A stretch of 64,000 nucleotides of DNA from positions 60,240-124,239 of the forward strand of contig JBBRVW010000006.1 in the NCBI GenBank assembly GCA_038246545.1, written 5' to 3'. Source of the stretch: JBBRVW01 sp038246545. GTDB taxonomy: Bacteria > Actinomycetota > Actinomycetes > JACCUZ01. Below, one piece after another: positions 7,923 to 16,701 of the stretch; position 1 is the first letter of the stretch; every line of letters begins with the position of its first letter. A model generated the notes under the pieces. That model did not search any database, was not told the origin of the DNA, and saw nothing but the letters and a program-made list of their open reading frames with translations. The position numbers and the translations under genes are program-made.

Positions 7923-8720
7923 TCAGGCGGTCTCTACCTGGGTGCGGTCCACCCGCGTCACCGTGAGGTAGCCGACGAGGACCAGGATCGCGCCGAGGAA
8001 GAGGACGCTCGTCCCCGTCGTGCCGAGGCCGAGCCCACCGTGCCTGTGCGACTGCGACATCAGGTCACCTACCGAGGCACCGAGCGGCCTGGTCAGGATG
8101 TAGGCGAGCCAGAAGGAGAGGACGGCGTTCGCCTTGAACCCGAGGTGCGCGATCGTCACCAACGCGATGGCCGCCGCGAACAGCAGGACGGAGACGCCGT
8201 AGCCGAGGCTGAACTGCTCACCCACGAGGTCACCGGCGGCCGTCCCGAGTGCGAACGTGAACAGGATCGCGAGCCAGTACCAGCTCTCGCGCCGCGTAGT
8301 GACGATCGAGTGGATCGACAGGGTGCGCTCGCTCCGGTACCAGAGTGCGAAGGTCCCGGCGAGCAGCACCGCGAACACCGCTGTGCTCAACGGGAGCGGC
8401 ACGCCGAAACGGTCGGTGAGGTTGTCGGTGATCAGCGTGCCGACGACGCTGATGAACACGACCACCGCCCAGTAGACGGGCGCGACGTAGGCCCGGGTGC
8501 GGAACTGCGCGACCAGGAGGGCGACCGTCGCGACGGTCATCACGACCGTCGTCCAGGTGAGGCCGAACCCGAGCGTCTCGTTGAGGTAGTCGGCTGCGGT
8601 CTCGCCGACGGTGGTGGCCAGGATCTTGATCACCCAGAAGAAGAGGGTGACCTCGGGAACCTTGTTCAGCATCGTCCGGACGACGTCGCGCCGGGACCTC
8701 AGGGCGGTATCGGTGGTCAT
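7923..8720 (-). CDS. COG4705-type integral membrane protein
   Basis: Membrane protein of 265 residues with about seven or eight hydrophobic helices. Motifs typical of this group are LNKVPEVTLFFWVIKILATT near the N-terminus, ETAADYLNETLGFGL, and the repeated ETLGFGLTW / EQFSLGYG pattern. I started at ATG 8720 (MTTDTALRSRRD); the frame extends 15 codons further without a better site. These proteins often lie next to two-component genes and a transport role has been proposed, but the biochemical function is unknown. It converges on the histidine kinase across a shared terminator. Confidence 0.85.
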   Translation of the reverse strand: MTTDTALRSRRDVVRTMLNKVPEVTLFFWVIKILATTVGETAADYLNETLGFGLTWTTVVMTVATVALLVAQFRTRAYVAPVYWAVVVFISVVGTLITDNLTDRFGVPLPLSTAVFAVLLAGTFALWYRSERTLSIHSIVTTRRESWYWLAILFTFALGTAAGDLVGEQFSLGYGVSVLLFAAAIALVTIAHLGFKANAVLSFWLAYILTRPLGASVGDLMSQSHRHGGLGLGTTGTSVLFLGAILVLVGYLTVTRVDRTQVETA

Positions 8721-8822
8721 GCGGACACGCTGCCCGCCGGCACCTGAACACCACCTGACCGCCACATCGTCGAGCGACCACCGGGGACGTCGACGAGCTC
8801 CTGAGGAGTGGGAGGGTCAGCA

Positions 8823-8846
8823 GGTACTGCCCCGTCAGGCAGTACC
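8823..8846. promoter_or_regulatory. Perfect 9-bp inverted repeat upstream of the CDF metal transporter
   Basis: GGTACTGCC and GGCAGTACC are separated by six bases, 62 bp before the CDF start and inside the divergent region with the COG4705 gene. Dyad symmetry near a metal exporter suggests a repressor operator (inference); no metalloregulator gene is adjacent. Confidence 0.5.
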
Positions 8847-8907
8847 GTCGCGGTGTGCCGACGACCTTCCCCGCGCCGCTCGCCACGTCGGCGACTGAGC
8901 CGGCCTG

Positions 8908-9837
8908 ATGGGTCACTCGCATCACCACCACACCGACCTGGCCGACGGCGTCTCCGGTCACCGGCGCAAGCTGGCCGTGGTGCTGGGCCTCACCACCACC
9001 GCGCTGCTCGTCGAGCTGGTGGGTGCTGCGGTGTCCGGGTCGTTGGCTCTGCTCGCCGACGCAGGGCACGCGCTCACCGACGCCGCGGGCCTGACCCTCG
9101 CGCTGGTCGCCGCCGTCCTGGCGCAGCGGCCGGCGACCCCGCAGCGGACCTGGGGCTACCGGCGCGCCGAGGTGCTCGCCGCCGCTGCACAGGCCGCGGT
9201 CCTCCTCGCGGTCGGCCTGTTCGTCCTCGTCGAGGGCATCCGGCGGCTGCTCGACCCACCGGAGGTGGCGTCGACGGCGATGCTCGTCTTCGGGCTGGTC
9301 GGTCTTGTCGTCAACGGTGCCGCGATCGCCGTCCTCGCCGGCGAGCGCGGGTCGACCCTCAACATGCGCGCGGCGTTCCTCGAGGTCGTCAACGACGCAC
9401 TGGGCTCGGCCGCCGTTCTGCTCGCCGCCGGGGCCATCGCCGTGCTCGGCTGGCAGCGAGCCGACGCCGTCGCGTCCCTCGTCATCGGCGGCCTGATCCT
9501 GCCGCGCACCTGGCGGTTGCTGCGCGAGACGGTCGACGTGCTGCTGGAAGCCACTCCCAAGGGCCTCGACCTCGACGACGTGCGCGCGCACATCCTCCAG
9601 CTGCCGCATGTCCGCGACGTGCACGACCTGCACGCCTCCCAGGTCTCCTCCGACCTTCCGGTGCTCAGCGCCCACGTCGTCGTCGACGACGGCTGCTTCC
9701 ACGACGGGCACGTGCCCCAGATCCTCGACCAGCTGCAGCAGTGCGTCGCCTCCCACCACGGCATCTCGGTCGAGCACTCCACCTTCCAGGTCGAGGCCGC
9801 CGGCCACGGCGACCACGAGCGCCACACCCACGCCTGA
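8908..9837 (+). CDS. Cation diffusion facilitator (Zn/Co/Cd efflux) family transporter
   Basis: Proton-coupled heavy-metal exporter of the inner membrane, 309 residues. A His-rich N-terminus (GHSHHHH) precedes six helices. The first metal site is LADAGHALTDAAG (HxxxD). In TM5 the usual HxxxD is replaced by ExxxD (FLEVVNDALGS), which may alter metal choice. The C-terminal cytoplasmic domain (about 215-300) has VHDLHASQVSSDLPVLSAHVVVDD and ends in a second His-rich tail (GHGDHERHTH). Metal specificity cannot be read from the sequence. Confidence 0.92.
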   Translation: MGHSHHHHTDLADGVSGHRRKLAVVLGLTTTALLVELVGAAVSGSLALLADAGHALTDAAGLTLALVAAVLAQRPATPQRTWGYRRAEVLAAAAQAAVLLAVGLFVLVEGIRRLLDPPEVASTAMLVFGLVGLVVNGAAIAVLAGERGSTLNMRAAFLEVVNDALGSAAVLLAAGAIAVLGWQRADAVASLVIGGLILPRTWRLLRETVDVLLEATPKGLDLDDVRAHILQLPHVRDVHDLHASQVSSDLPVLSAHVVVDDGCFHDGHVPQILDQLQQCVASHHGISVEHSTFQVEAAGHGDHERHTHA

Positions 9838-9854
9838 CGGGCCGAGGGGCCGGG

Positions 9855-11716
9855 CTAGGTCCTGGCGGTCGTGACGCTGGTGGCGAGGCGGGCGTCGCCG
9901 CCGAACAGGGCCGGGACGTCCTCAGGAGGCAGGGGGCGGTACAGGTGGTAGCCCTGCGCCGTGTCGCAGCCGAGCCGGTGCAACGCCTCCAGCTGGGCGG
10001 CGTCCTCGACGCCCTCGGCGACGGTGTGCAGGCCGAAGCGGACGGCGAGCTCGAGGACGATGCGCGTCATCGTGTCGTCGCCCGGCAGCTCGGCGATGAA
10101 CGACCGGTCGACCTTGATCTCGGTGACCGGCAGCTGTCCGAGCCGGGCCAGCGACGAGTATCCGGTGCCGAAGTCGTCCATCGACAGGCCTACCCCCAGC
10201 GAGCGCAGCTCGGCGAGCGCGGTGGCCACCGCCGGCGACGCCTCCATCACGGCGCCCTCGGTGATCTCGACGACCAGGGCCGCCGGCGCCAGGCCACGGG
10301 AGGCGAGCAGCTCCGACACCGTCACGACGAAGTCGGGGTCGCGCAGCTGCAGCGGTGACACGTTCACCGCGACGAAGGTCATCGGCAGGCCCGCGCGGCG
10401 CCACCCCGCGAGAGCGTCCAGCGCGTCCGCCAGGATCCGTCGCCCGAGCTCGCCGATCAGCCCCAGCGACTCGGCGAGGGAGATGAAGACATCAGGCGGC
10501 ACCGGGCCGTCCGGACGGAACCAACGGGCCAGGGCCTCGACGCCGACGATCTCACCCGAGGCCACACCGACGATCGGCTGGAAGTGCGGTGTGATGTCCC
10601 CGGCCCGTACCGCGGCTCGAAGGTCCTGCTCGAGGCTCAGCGTCCGCTGGGTGCTCTTCGACATCGACGCGTCGAAGGCCGCGACCCGGTTGCGCCCGTC
10701 GGCCTTGGCCTCGTAGAGGGCGACGTCGGCGGCGCGGAGGAGCTCCGTCGGCGTCGTGCCCGACAGACCGGTCGTGGCCGTCCCGATGGACACCGTCATG
10801 CTCAGCCGGCGTCCGTCGATGGTGAAGGCCTCGTCGAACGCGCGCAGCAGGGTCTGCGCGGCGCGCGCACCGCGGTCGGCCGCACCGTCGAGGAGGACGC
10901 CGAACGCATCCCCGCCCAGCCGGGCGATGCACAGCGCGCCGGTGTCCCGCTCGGGGCTGGCATCGGCCCAGCCGGCGAGGCGTCGCGCCACCGCCACGAT
11001 CATCCGGTCACCGCTCGCATGACCCATCGCGTCGTTGACGCTCTTGAAGCGGTCGACGTCGAAGACCAGGGCGGTGCGTGCCGCCGCCCCGTGGTGCATG
11101 GCGTCGGCGATCGCCGCGAGGAAGGTCTCGCGGTTCGGGAGGTCGGTGAGGGCGTCGTGGGCGGCGGCGTACGTCAACCGGTGGCTCGCGGTCTCGGCCT
11201 CGACCCGACCGCGCTCCGCGTCGGAGCGGGCCTGCCGGTAGGACCGGCCGGCGAGGTACATGACCAGACCCAGCGCGGCGAGCACCCCGGACCGGAGGGC
11301 GGCGACGCCGAGGGGGACCGGCGCCGAGCCGAACAGCACCTGGACGAAGTAGCAGGCCGCGGTGAGGGGCCCGACGAGGGCGCGCGCCAGCCGGTCATCA
11401 GCAGGCTGTAGACGGCGGCCACGCAGTAGTACCACTGCAGCATGGCCGGCACGAGGTCCGCGTCATCCAGCTGCACCAGGAGCGCGAAGCCCAGGGTGGC
11501 CGTCGCACGCAGGACCACCGCACGGGTGGTGGTCCACCCGGCGAGCCCGGCGACGCCGAGCACGCAGATCCCGGCGAAGCCGGCGGTGAGGACCGCGGAA
11601 CCGGGGTCGATCAGCATGATCGCGAGGCCGTGCAGCCCCAGGAAGAGCGGTACGGCCGGCTCGAGGCGTTCGAGGGAGACCCCCCGCCGACCCCACGGCG
11701 GCGCTGCCACCGCCAT
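9855..11716 (-). pseudogene. Membrane GGDEF-EAL cyclic-di-GMP protein split by a frameshift
   Basis: From ATG 11716 (good GAGGGGG site) the N-terminal frame encodes a membrane domain of several helices up to about 11405. The same helical domain continues one frame over (LARALVGPLTAACYFVQVLFG), followed by a GGDEF domain, an EAL domain and the stop. One base appears lost near 11395-11405. The GGDEF signature is RLGGDAFGVLL (Ala for the usual Glu), so cyclase activity is doubtful. The EAL domain looks complete: EALARW, DDFGTGYSSL, KVDRSF and AEGVED. If repaired it would be a membrane c-di-GMP phosphodiesterase. A sequencing error cannot be excluded. Confidence 0.8.
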
Positions 11717-11935
11717 GTCGACCCCCTCGCTGCGCCTCGCTCGAGGCGGCCCGGAAGCTCTCGGTTCCGGGCCTAGGCTAACCGCCCACGTGGGCCGCCC
11801 TCGCAGTGCTGCGGTGCCGGAGCCGCCGGTTGCCGGGCTCGTCGAGCGTGGTGCGCCGCCGAGCCGGGCCTCGTGCCGGAAGGATCCGGGTCCGTCACTC
11901 TGCGCCGGCACGGGGCCGGCGCACCCGTCGCTGCC

Positions 11936-12193
11936 TCACCGGATGGCGGCTCGGGTGAGCAGGCGGGCGCGCAGCCGGTGCAGCTGTGGCATCACGCCGT
12001 AGATGACGACAGGGACCGCGACGGTGGCCAGGACGAACGTGCGTGCCACCGGTGACAGCGTTGCGAGCCAGTCGGCCAGGGCCAGGTTGAGCAGGGTCAG
12101 GGTCGGGAACACGGCCAGCCAGATCATCAGGGCGAGCTGGTGCTTGGTGGGCGGCCCGATCGGCGGGCGGGCCGGCGGCAGGGTGATGGCCAT
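11936..12193 (-). CDS. Small two-helix membrane protein
   Basis: Protein of 85 residues beginning at ATG 12193 behind GGAGAA. Two hydrophobic helices (LALMIWLAVFPTLTLLNLALADWL and TFVLATVAVPVVIYGVMPQL) are joined by a short loop and followed by a basic tail. It resembles the membrane tail found at the C-terminus of some antibiotic-biosynthesis-monooxygenase-type proteins, here free-standing. It lies downstream of the flavoprotein gene on the same strand and may be cotranscribed. Function unknown. Confidence 0.72.
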   Translation of the reverse strand: MAITLPPARPPIGPPTKHQLALMIWLAVFPTLTLLNLALADWLATLSPVARTFVLATVAVPVVIYGVMPQLHRLRARLLTRAAIR

Positions 12194-12257
12194 CAGTTCT
12201 CCTCGGTCGGATGCGGGTGGGGTGGGGTGCGGTCGGCCGGGCGTGACGAACAGCTGG

Positions 12258-13199
12258 TCACGAGCCCAGGTGGAACGTGGTGACAGCAGCGCGGACGTCG
12301 TCGTCGACGAGATCTGCGTTGAGTGCGATGGCGGCGGCGGATCCTTCGCCGGCAGCGGTGATGACCTGGGCTCGTGGGTTCGCCACGTTGCCGGCCACCC
12401 AGACTCCGGGGACACTGGTGCGACCGGTGGGGTCCCTGACGACCCAGCCGCCCTCGTCCAGCTCGCAGGCGAGGCTGACCAGCAGCTCGTTGTTGGGTAC
12501 GAAGCGAGGCGGCACGAACAGCGCGTCGCGGGGAACGGTCCGCCCGTCGGTCAGCTCGACACCGCGGAGCCGGTCGTCCTCGACAAGGACGCGGGCGACG
12601 TCACCCTCGACGACTCCGATGGCTCGGGCGGCCAGCTCGGAGCGCAGGGCCCCTGTCAGGGTGCCGGCTGGAGCGAACAGCACCACGTCGGTGGCCCACT
12701 GGCGCACGATCTGGGCGTAGCGGACTGATTCGGGAGTGCCGTCGGAGAGGACGCCGAGCTGCTGCTCGCGGACCTCCCAGCCGTGGCAGTAGGGGCAGTG
12801 CAGGACGTCGCGCGCCCACCGGTCGCGGAGGCCGGGCAGGTCCGGCAGCTCGTCCCGCAGACCCGTGGCGACGAGCAGCCGCCGGGTGGCGAGCCAGCCT
12901 CCGCCGGCCAACCGGACCTGGAACCCGGTGCCCGGGCAGGCGACGACGTCCTCGACGTCGTCGGCTGCGATCTCTCCGCCGTACCCGCTGACCTCGTCCC
13001 GGCCGGCGGCCAGCAGCTCTGCCGGTGGCATGCCGTCGCGGGAGAGGTAGCCGTGCAGGTGCGCCGCGGGGGCGTTGCGGGGGGCGCCGGCGTCCACGAC
13101 GAGGACGCGTCGGCGCGCCCTGGTCAGGACCAGTGCTGCGGACAGCCCGGCGGCCCCGGCACCGATGATCACTACGTCGTACTCGCTCATGCCGGCCAT
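12258..13199 (-). CDS. Thioredoxin-reductase-like FAD/NAD(P)H disulfide oxidoreductase
   Basis: Flavoprotein of 313 residues. An N-terminal FAD-binding Rossmann fold (VVIIGAGAAGLSAALVL), a redox pair CPYC in LHCPYCHGWE (about residue 137), an NAD(P)H domain and a C-terminal FAD segment (VPGVWVAGNVANP) follow thioredoxin reductase order. CPYC instead of the classic CATC and HGWE after it mark the TrxR-like (TRi/gliotoxin-type) subgroup. No thioredoxin gene is adjacent, so the partner is unknown. The first ATG is at 13199, with a second at 13190. It diverges from the XRE-cupin gene, its likely regulator by position. Confidence 0.9.
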   Translation of the reverse strand: MAGMSEYDVVIIGAGAAGLSAALVLTRARRRVLVVDAGAPRNAPAAHLHGYLSRDGMPPAELLAAGRDEVSGYGGEIAADDVEDVVACPGTGFQVRLAGGGWLATRRLLVATGLRDELPDLPGLRDRWARDVLHCPYCHGWEVREQQLGVLSDGTPESVRYAQIVRQWATDVVLFAPAGTLTGALRSELAARAIGVVEGDVARVLVEDDRLRGVELTDGRTVPRDALFVPPRFVPNNELLVSLACELDEGGWVVRDPTGRTSVPGVWVAGNVANPRAQVITAAGEGSAAAIALNADLVDDDVRAAVTTFHLGS

Positions 13200-13268
13200 G
13201 GTGCGCCGGAGGTCCCCGTTCCCTCAACGTTCGTTGCTATTTCTGGGAAATGCGGGTGCACTGCGGGG

Positions 13269-13874
13269 ATGGACGACACGGCGACGGTCATCGCGGCAGC
13301 CCTGAACGACGTCGGGCCGAGGCTCCGGCAGATGCGGTTGCAGCGCGGGGTGACGCTGACGAGCCTGGCGGCGTCGACCGGCATCTCGAAGAGCACGTTG
13401 TCCCGGCTGGAGGCCGGCCAACGGCGGCCGAGCCTGGAGCTGCTGCTGCCGCTGGCGCACGCGTACCGGGTGCCGCTGGACGACCTGGTCGGCGCGCCCG
13501 AGGTGGGCGACCCGCGGGTCCGGCTGAAGCCGCAGCGGGTGCACGGTCGCACGGTCGTGCCGCTGTCGCGGCAGCCCGGCGGCGTGCAGGCGTGGAAGAT
13601 CGTGATCCCGACGTCGAAGAAGACGCCGGAGCCGAAGTCGCACGAGGGGTACGAGTGGCTCTACGTGATCGCCGGTCGGATGCGACTGGTGCTGGCCGAC
13701 CACGACCTGGTCCTGGGGCCGGGCGAGGTGGCCGAGTTCGACACCCGGGTGCCGCACTGGTTCGGGAGCACCGGGGAGGGGCCGGCGGAGGTGCTGAGCG
13801 TGTTCGGCCCGCAGGGGGAACGGATGCACACCCGGGCCCGGCCGCAGGCGGGCCAGAGCCGCGCTGGCGCCTGA
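13269..13874 (+). CDS. XRE-family HTH regulator with C-terminal cupin
   Basis: Transcription factor of 201 residues. The N-terminal HTH (about 15-70) reads LRQMRLQRGVTLTSLAASTG-ISKSTLSRLEAGQRRPSLELL. A flexible link leads to a cupin barrel (about 105-190) with SHEGYEWLYVIAGRMRLVL and GPGEVAEFDTRVPHWFG, a small-molecule sensing domain. It starts at ATG 13269, 69 bp from the divergent flavoprotein start, so it probably controls that gene and itself (inference). The ligand is unknown. Confidence 0.92.
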   Translation: MDDTATVIAAALNDVGPRLRQMRLQRGVTLTSLAASTGISKSTLSRLEAGQRRPSLELLLPLAHAYRVPLDDLVGAPEVGDPRVRLKPQRVHGRTVVPLSRQPGGVQAWKIVIPTSKKTPEPKSHEGYEWLYVIAGRMRLVLADHDLVLGPGEVAEFDTRVPHWFGSTGEGPAEVLSVFGPQGERMHTRARPQAGQSRAGA

Positions 13875-13991
13875 CGATCGGATCAGGTGCGGCGCCCCCG
13901 GGAGCAGGTCCGCCGGGCTCCCGGCGGTCCCGCAGGTTCTGCTCGAGGCGGCCGACGGCGAGGGCCGGCCGGGCCGCGGGCGAGCGGGTGC

Positions 13992-14265
13992 CTAGTGGTG
14001 CATGTGCATCGCCGCCGCGCCGTCCATGCGTGCGGCGGGCATCCGCAGGTAGGCCACGACCCCGACACCCGCGGCGATGACGGCGGCCGCAGCGAACGAT
14101 GCGGAGAACCCGTCGACGACCCCGGCCGGGGCGGTGAGGCTCCCCGCGGTGGTCGCGACGGCGGACAGCACGGCGACGCCGAGGGCAGCGCCGATCTCGT
14201 GGCCGGTCATGAGGAATCCCGATGCCATGCCGGCGTGCTGGGCGGGGATCGTCCGGGAGGCGCAG
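13992..14265 (-). pseudogene. C-terminal remnant of an MFS drug exporter (DHA2/EmrB type)
   Basis: The frame reads RTIPAQHAGMASGFLMTGHEIG and then two hydrophobic helices (ALGVAVLSAVATTAG, SASFAAAAVIAAGVGVVAYLRMP), matching the last helices of 14-helix major facilitator exporters where AGMASG-x-GHEIG precedes TM11-12. It ends in a His/Met-rich tail (AAMHMHH). Everything N-terminal is gone and the upstream frame is noise. It is a deletion remnant. Confidence 0.65.
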
Positions 14266-14743
14266 CGTCGCGCCGGCACAACGGCCGGGTCTGACCGGAT
14301 CGAGAACCGCACGTCGGTCTCGTGGGGCATCCGCTCCGTCCCCTGCCGCCCAGCCATCACGGTCGCCGTCGCCGTCCGTTCGTCGCCTTCGCCGGGGTCG
14401 ACCCTGGTCGTTTCGCCGGTTCGAGCCCGACTGCCGCGCCCCTAGCGTCCGTCGTGTCGGCCGCAGCACTCAGCGAGGCGGCCGGCAGCCCGGAAGGAGC
14501 CTTCGATGAGCCAGGTGTAGATCCGCCGCCAGACCCGCCCGCAGGAGACCGCCTCGATCGACCGTCGCACCCCGGCCGGGCGGGTCCTGCCGTTCTGACC
14601 GGGCGACCGACCCGACCCCGCCCCGCCGGCCGGAGCGACCAGGCCTTGCCGGACCCTCGCCGCCATGACCGCGACCGAGATGCCGGCAACCCCGGAGATG
14701 CCGGACGCCGGTGTGCTCGACCCGAGCGTCTGCTTCCGGGGCG
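14266..14743. other. 478-bp stretch without a convincing gene
   Basis: No frame on either strand has a coherent domain, start with ribosome binding site, or membrane pattern. It separates the MFS remnant from the ABC exporter operon and probably contains debris of the deleted MFS gene. No hairpin or repeat stands out. Confidence 0.5.
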
Positions 14744-15622
14744 TCAGGCGTCGCGGCGGCGCAGCTGCACGGCGGCAACGACGAGCGCGACTGCGACCCA
14801 GGCGATCATGACGGTGAACCCGACCCAGGGGTCGAGGACGGGTGCGCTGGTGGTGGTGCGCGCCTGCTCGATGCTGGACTGAGTGACGAGCAGCTGGTGC
14901 CCGGCGGTGGCCGGCAGGAACGGGCTGACCTGGCGGAAGAAGTCGACCGGCAAGGTTCGGAACAGGACCTCGACGACGAGCAGCAGTCCGAGCACGGTCG
15001 CGAGGGCGCCGGCGGCCACCCGGATGATCGCGCCGACCGCGAACGCGAGCAGGGCGATGCCGGCCAGGAAGAGGACACCGCCGACCAGGATGCGCTGCGT
15101 CTCGGCGGAACCCAGGTCGAGGGCGGCGTCGTGGGAGTGCAAGGTCGTGGCGGCCACCAGCCACGAGAGGACCTCGGCGACCACCACGGTGCCCGTGGTG
15201 ACCGCGAAGAGCACGAGCGCCTTGGCCCACAGAGCCGGCAGGCGGCGCGGGACCGCGGTGAGCGTGGAGCGGATCATGCCGGTGGAGTACTCACCGGTGA
15301 TGATGAGGACGCCGAGGACGGCAACGACGAGCTTGGCGAGCTCGGTGCCGGTCAGGATGAGGCCCGGGTCGTGCAGCAGGCGGGTCAGCTCGGCAGCGTC
15401 CTGCGGCTTCGTGCTGGGGCTGGTGGCCTCGCGGGCGGTGAAGAACACGGCGAGCCAGCTGACGGCGCCCATCACGAGGACGGTGGCGGCGACGGTCCAC
15501 ACGGTCGACCGCAGCGACCAGAACTTGATCCACTCGGAGTGCAGGACCCGGGGGAACGTCACGTGGGGCGCACGTGCGCGTGCGACCGCGGCGGGGGCGG
15601 GGGCGGGCGTAACGGTGCTCAT
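14744..15622 (-). CDS. ABC-2 type exporter permease
   Basis: Membrane subunit of 292 residues with six hydrophobic segments: WTVAATVLVMGAVSWLAVFF, LAKLVVAVLGVLIITGEYSTGMIRSTL, ALVLFAVTTGTVVVAEVLSWL, LVGGVLFLAGIALLAFAVGAII, ALATVLGLLLVVEVLF and the C-terminal VGFTVMIAWVAVALVVAAVQL. The ITGEYSTGMIRSTL element is typical of bacitracin/lantibiotic-type ABC-2 permeases (BcrB-like). Its start overlaps the ATPase stop by four bases. The substrate is unknown; neighbours suggest drug or lipid export. Confidence 0.9.
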   Translation of the reverse strand: MSTVTPAPAPAAVARARAPHVTFPRVLHSEWIKFWSLRSTVWTVAATVLVMGAVSWLAVFFTAREATSPSTKPQDAAELTRLLHDPGLILTGTELAKLVVAVLGVLIITGEYSTGMIRSTLTAVPRRLPALWAKALVLFAVTTGTVVVAEVLSWLVAATTLHSHDAALDLGSAETQRILVGGVLFLAGIALLAFAVGAIIRVAAGALATVLGLLLVVEVLFRTLPVDFFRQVSPFLPATAGHQLLVTQSSIEQARTTTSAPVLDPWVGFTVMIAWVAVALVVAAVQLRRRDA

Positions 15623-16605
15623 CGGTAGGTCCCCTTCGAGTCCGGAGCCTGCCGGGTGGCGGGCACCGGTGCGGTCTGAGTGGTCGGGGCGGTGGAGGGG
15701 CTGCCGGTGGCGTGGTACTCGACGGCGTCGGCGGTCAGCGACATGTAGGAGTCCTCGAGGCTGCCGCGGTGCGGGGCCAGCTCGTGCAGCACCAGGCCGG
15801 CGGAGGCGGCGGCCTCGCCGATGACCTGGGCGCTGGTACCGCGGACCTCGAGGCGGCCGTCGTCTGCGGGGGTGACAGTGACGTCGGGACCTCGTAGCAG
15901 GTCGGCCAGCCGGCCGGGTTCGGGCGTGCGGACGCTGACGCTGGTGCCGCTGGAGCGGGCGATGATGTCGGCGACCGGGGCGTCCGCGATGATGCGGCCG
16001 CGTCCGATCACCAGGATGTGGTCCGCGGTCAGCGCCATCTCGCTCATCAGGTGCGAGGACAGGAACACGGTGCGCCCTTCGGCGGCGAGCTGCCGCAGCA
16101 GGTTCCGCACCCACAGCACCCCTTCCGGGTCGAGCCCGTTGACCGGCTCGTCGAGGATGAGGGTGTGCGGGTCGCCGAGCAGCGCGACGGCCAGGCCGAG
16201 GCGCTGCCCCATGCCGAGGGAGAACCCGCCGACCCGCTTGCCGGCGACGCTGTGCAGGCCGGTCATGTCGATGACCTGCTCGACGCGGCGCCGGCCGAAG
16301 CCGTGGGTGGCGGCCACGGCCCGCAGGTGGTCCACCGCGGACCGGCCGGTGTGCACGGCCTTCGCCTCGAGCAGCACGCCGACCTCGGTCAGCGGCGACC
16401 CGTGCTCGGCGTAACGGCGGCCGTCCACCGTCACGGTTCCGGCGGTCGGACGGTCCAGCCCGACGACCATGCGCATCGTGGTGGACTTGCCGGCGCCGTT
16501 CGGGCCGAGGAAGCCGGTGACCTTGCCGGCGGCGACGGTGAAGCTGATGTCGTCGACGGCCACCTTGTCGCCGTAGTGCTTGGTGATGTTGCGGGCCTGG
16601 ATCAT
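15619..16605 (-). CDS. ABC exporter ATP-binding subunit
   Basis: ATPase of 328 residues. It has Walker A GPNGAGKST (about 34-42), a Q-loop region, signature FSLGMGQRLGLA, Walker B LILDEPVNGLDPEG and H-loop LSSHL. The domain after residue 220 is the C-terminal extension of DrrA/BcrA-type exporters, ending in a Pro/Thr-rich tail. It pairs with the permease downstream by a 4-bp overlap and follows the MMPL gene on the same strand with a 96-bp gap. Confidence 0.93.
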   Translation of the reverse strand: MIQARNITKHYGDKVAVDDISFTVAAGKVTGFLGPNGAGKSTTMRMVVGLDRPTAGTVTVDGRRYAEHGSPLTEVGVLLEAKAVHTGRSAVDHLRAVAATHGFGRRRVEQVIDMTGLHSVAGKRVGGFSLGMGQRLGLAVALLGDPHTLILDEPVNGLDPEGVLWVRNLLRQLAAEGRTVFLSSHLMSEMALTADHILVIGRGRIIADAPVADIIARSSGTSVSVRTPEPGRLADLLRGPDVTVTPADDGRLEVRGTSAQVIGEAAASAGLVLHELAPHRGSLEDSYMSLTADAVEYHATGSPSTAPTTQTAPVPATRQAPDSKGTYR

Positions 16606-16701
16606 CGGTCTGGTCCTGTCTGTGCACTGTCAGCGGGTGGGGGCTGTCCGGGCGCGCCGTGAGCTGGCGGGCGCGCCGGGCTGGTCGGGTCGAGGCTCCG
16701 G

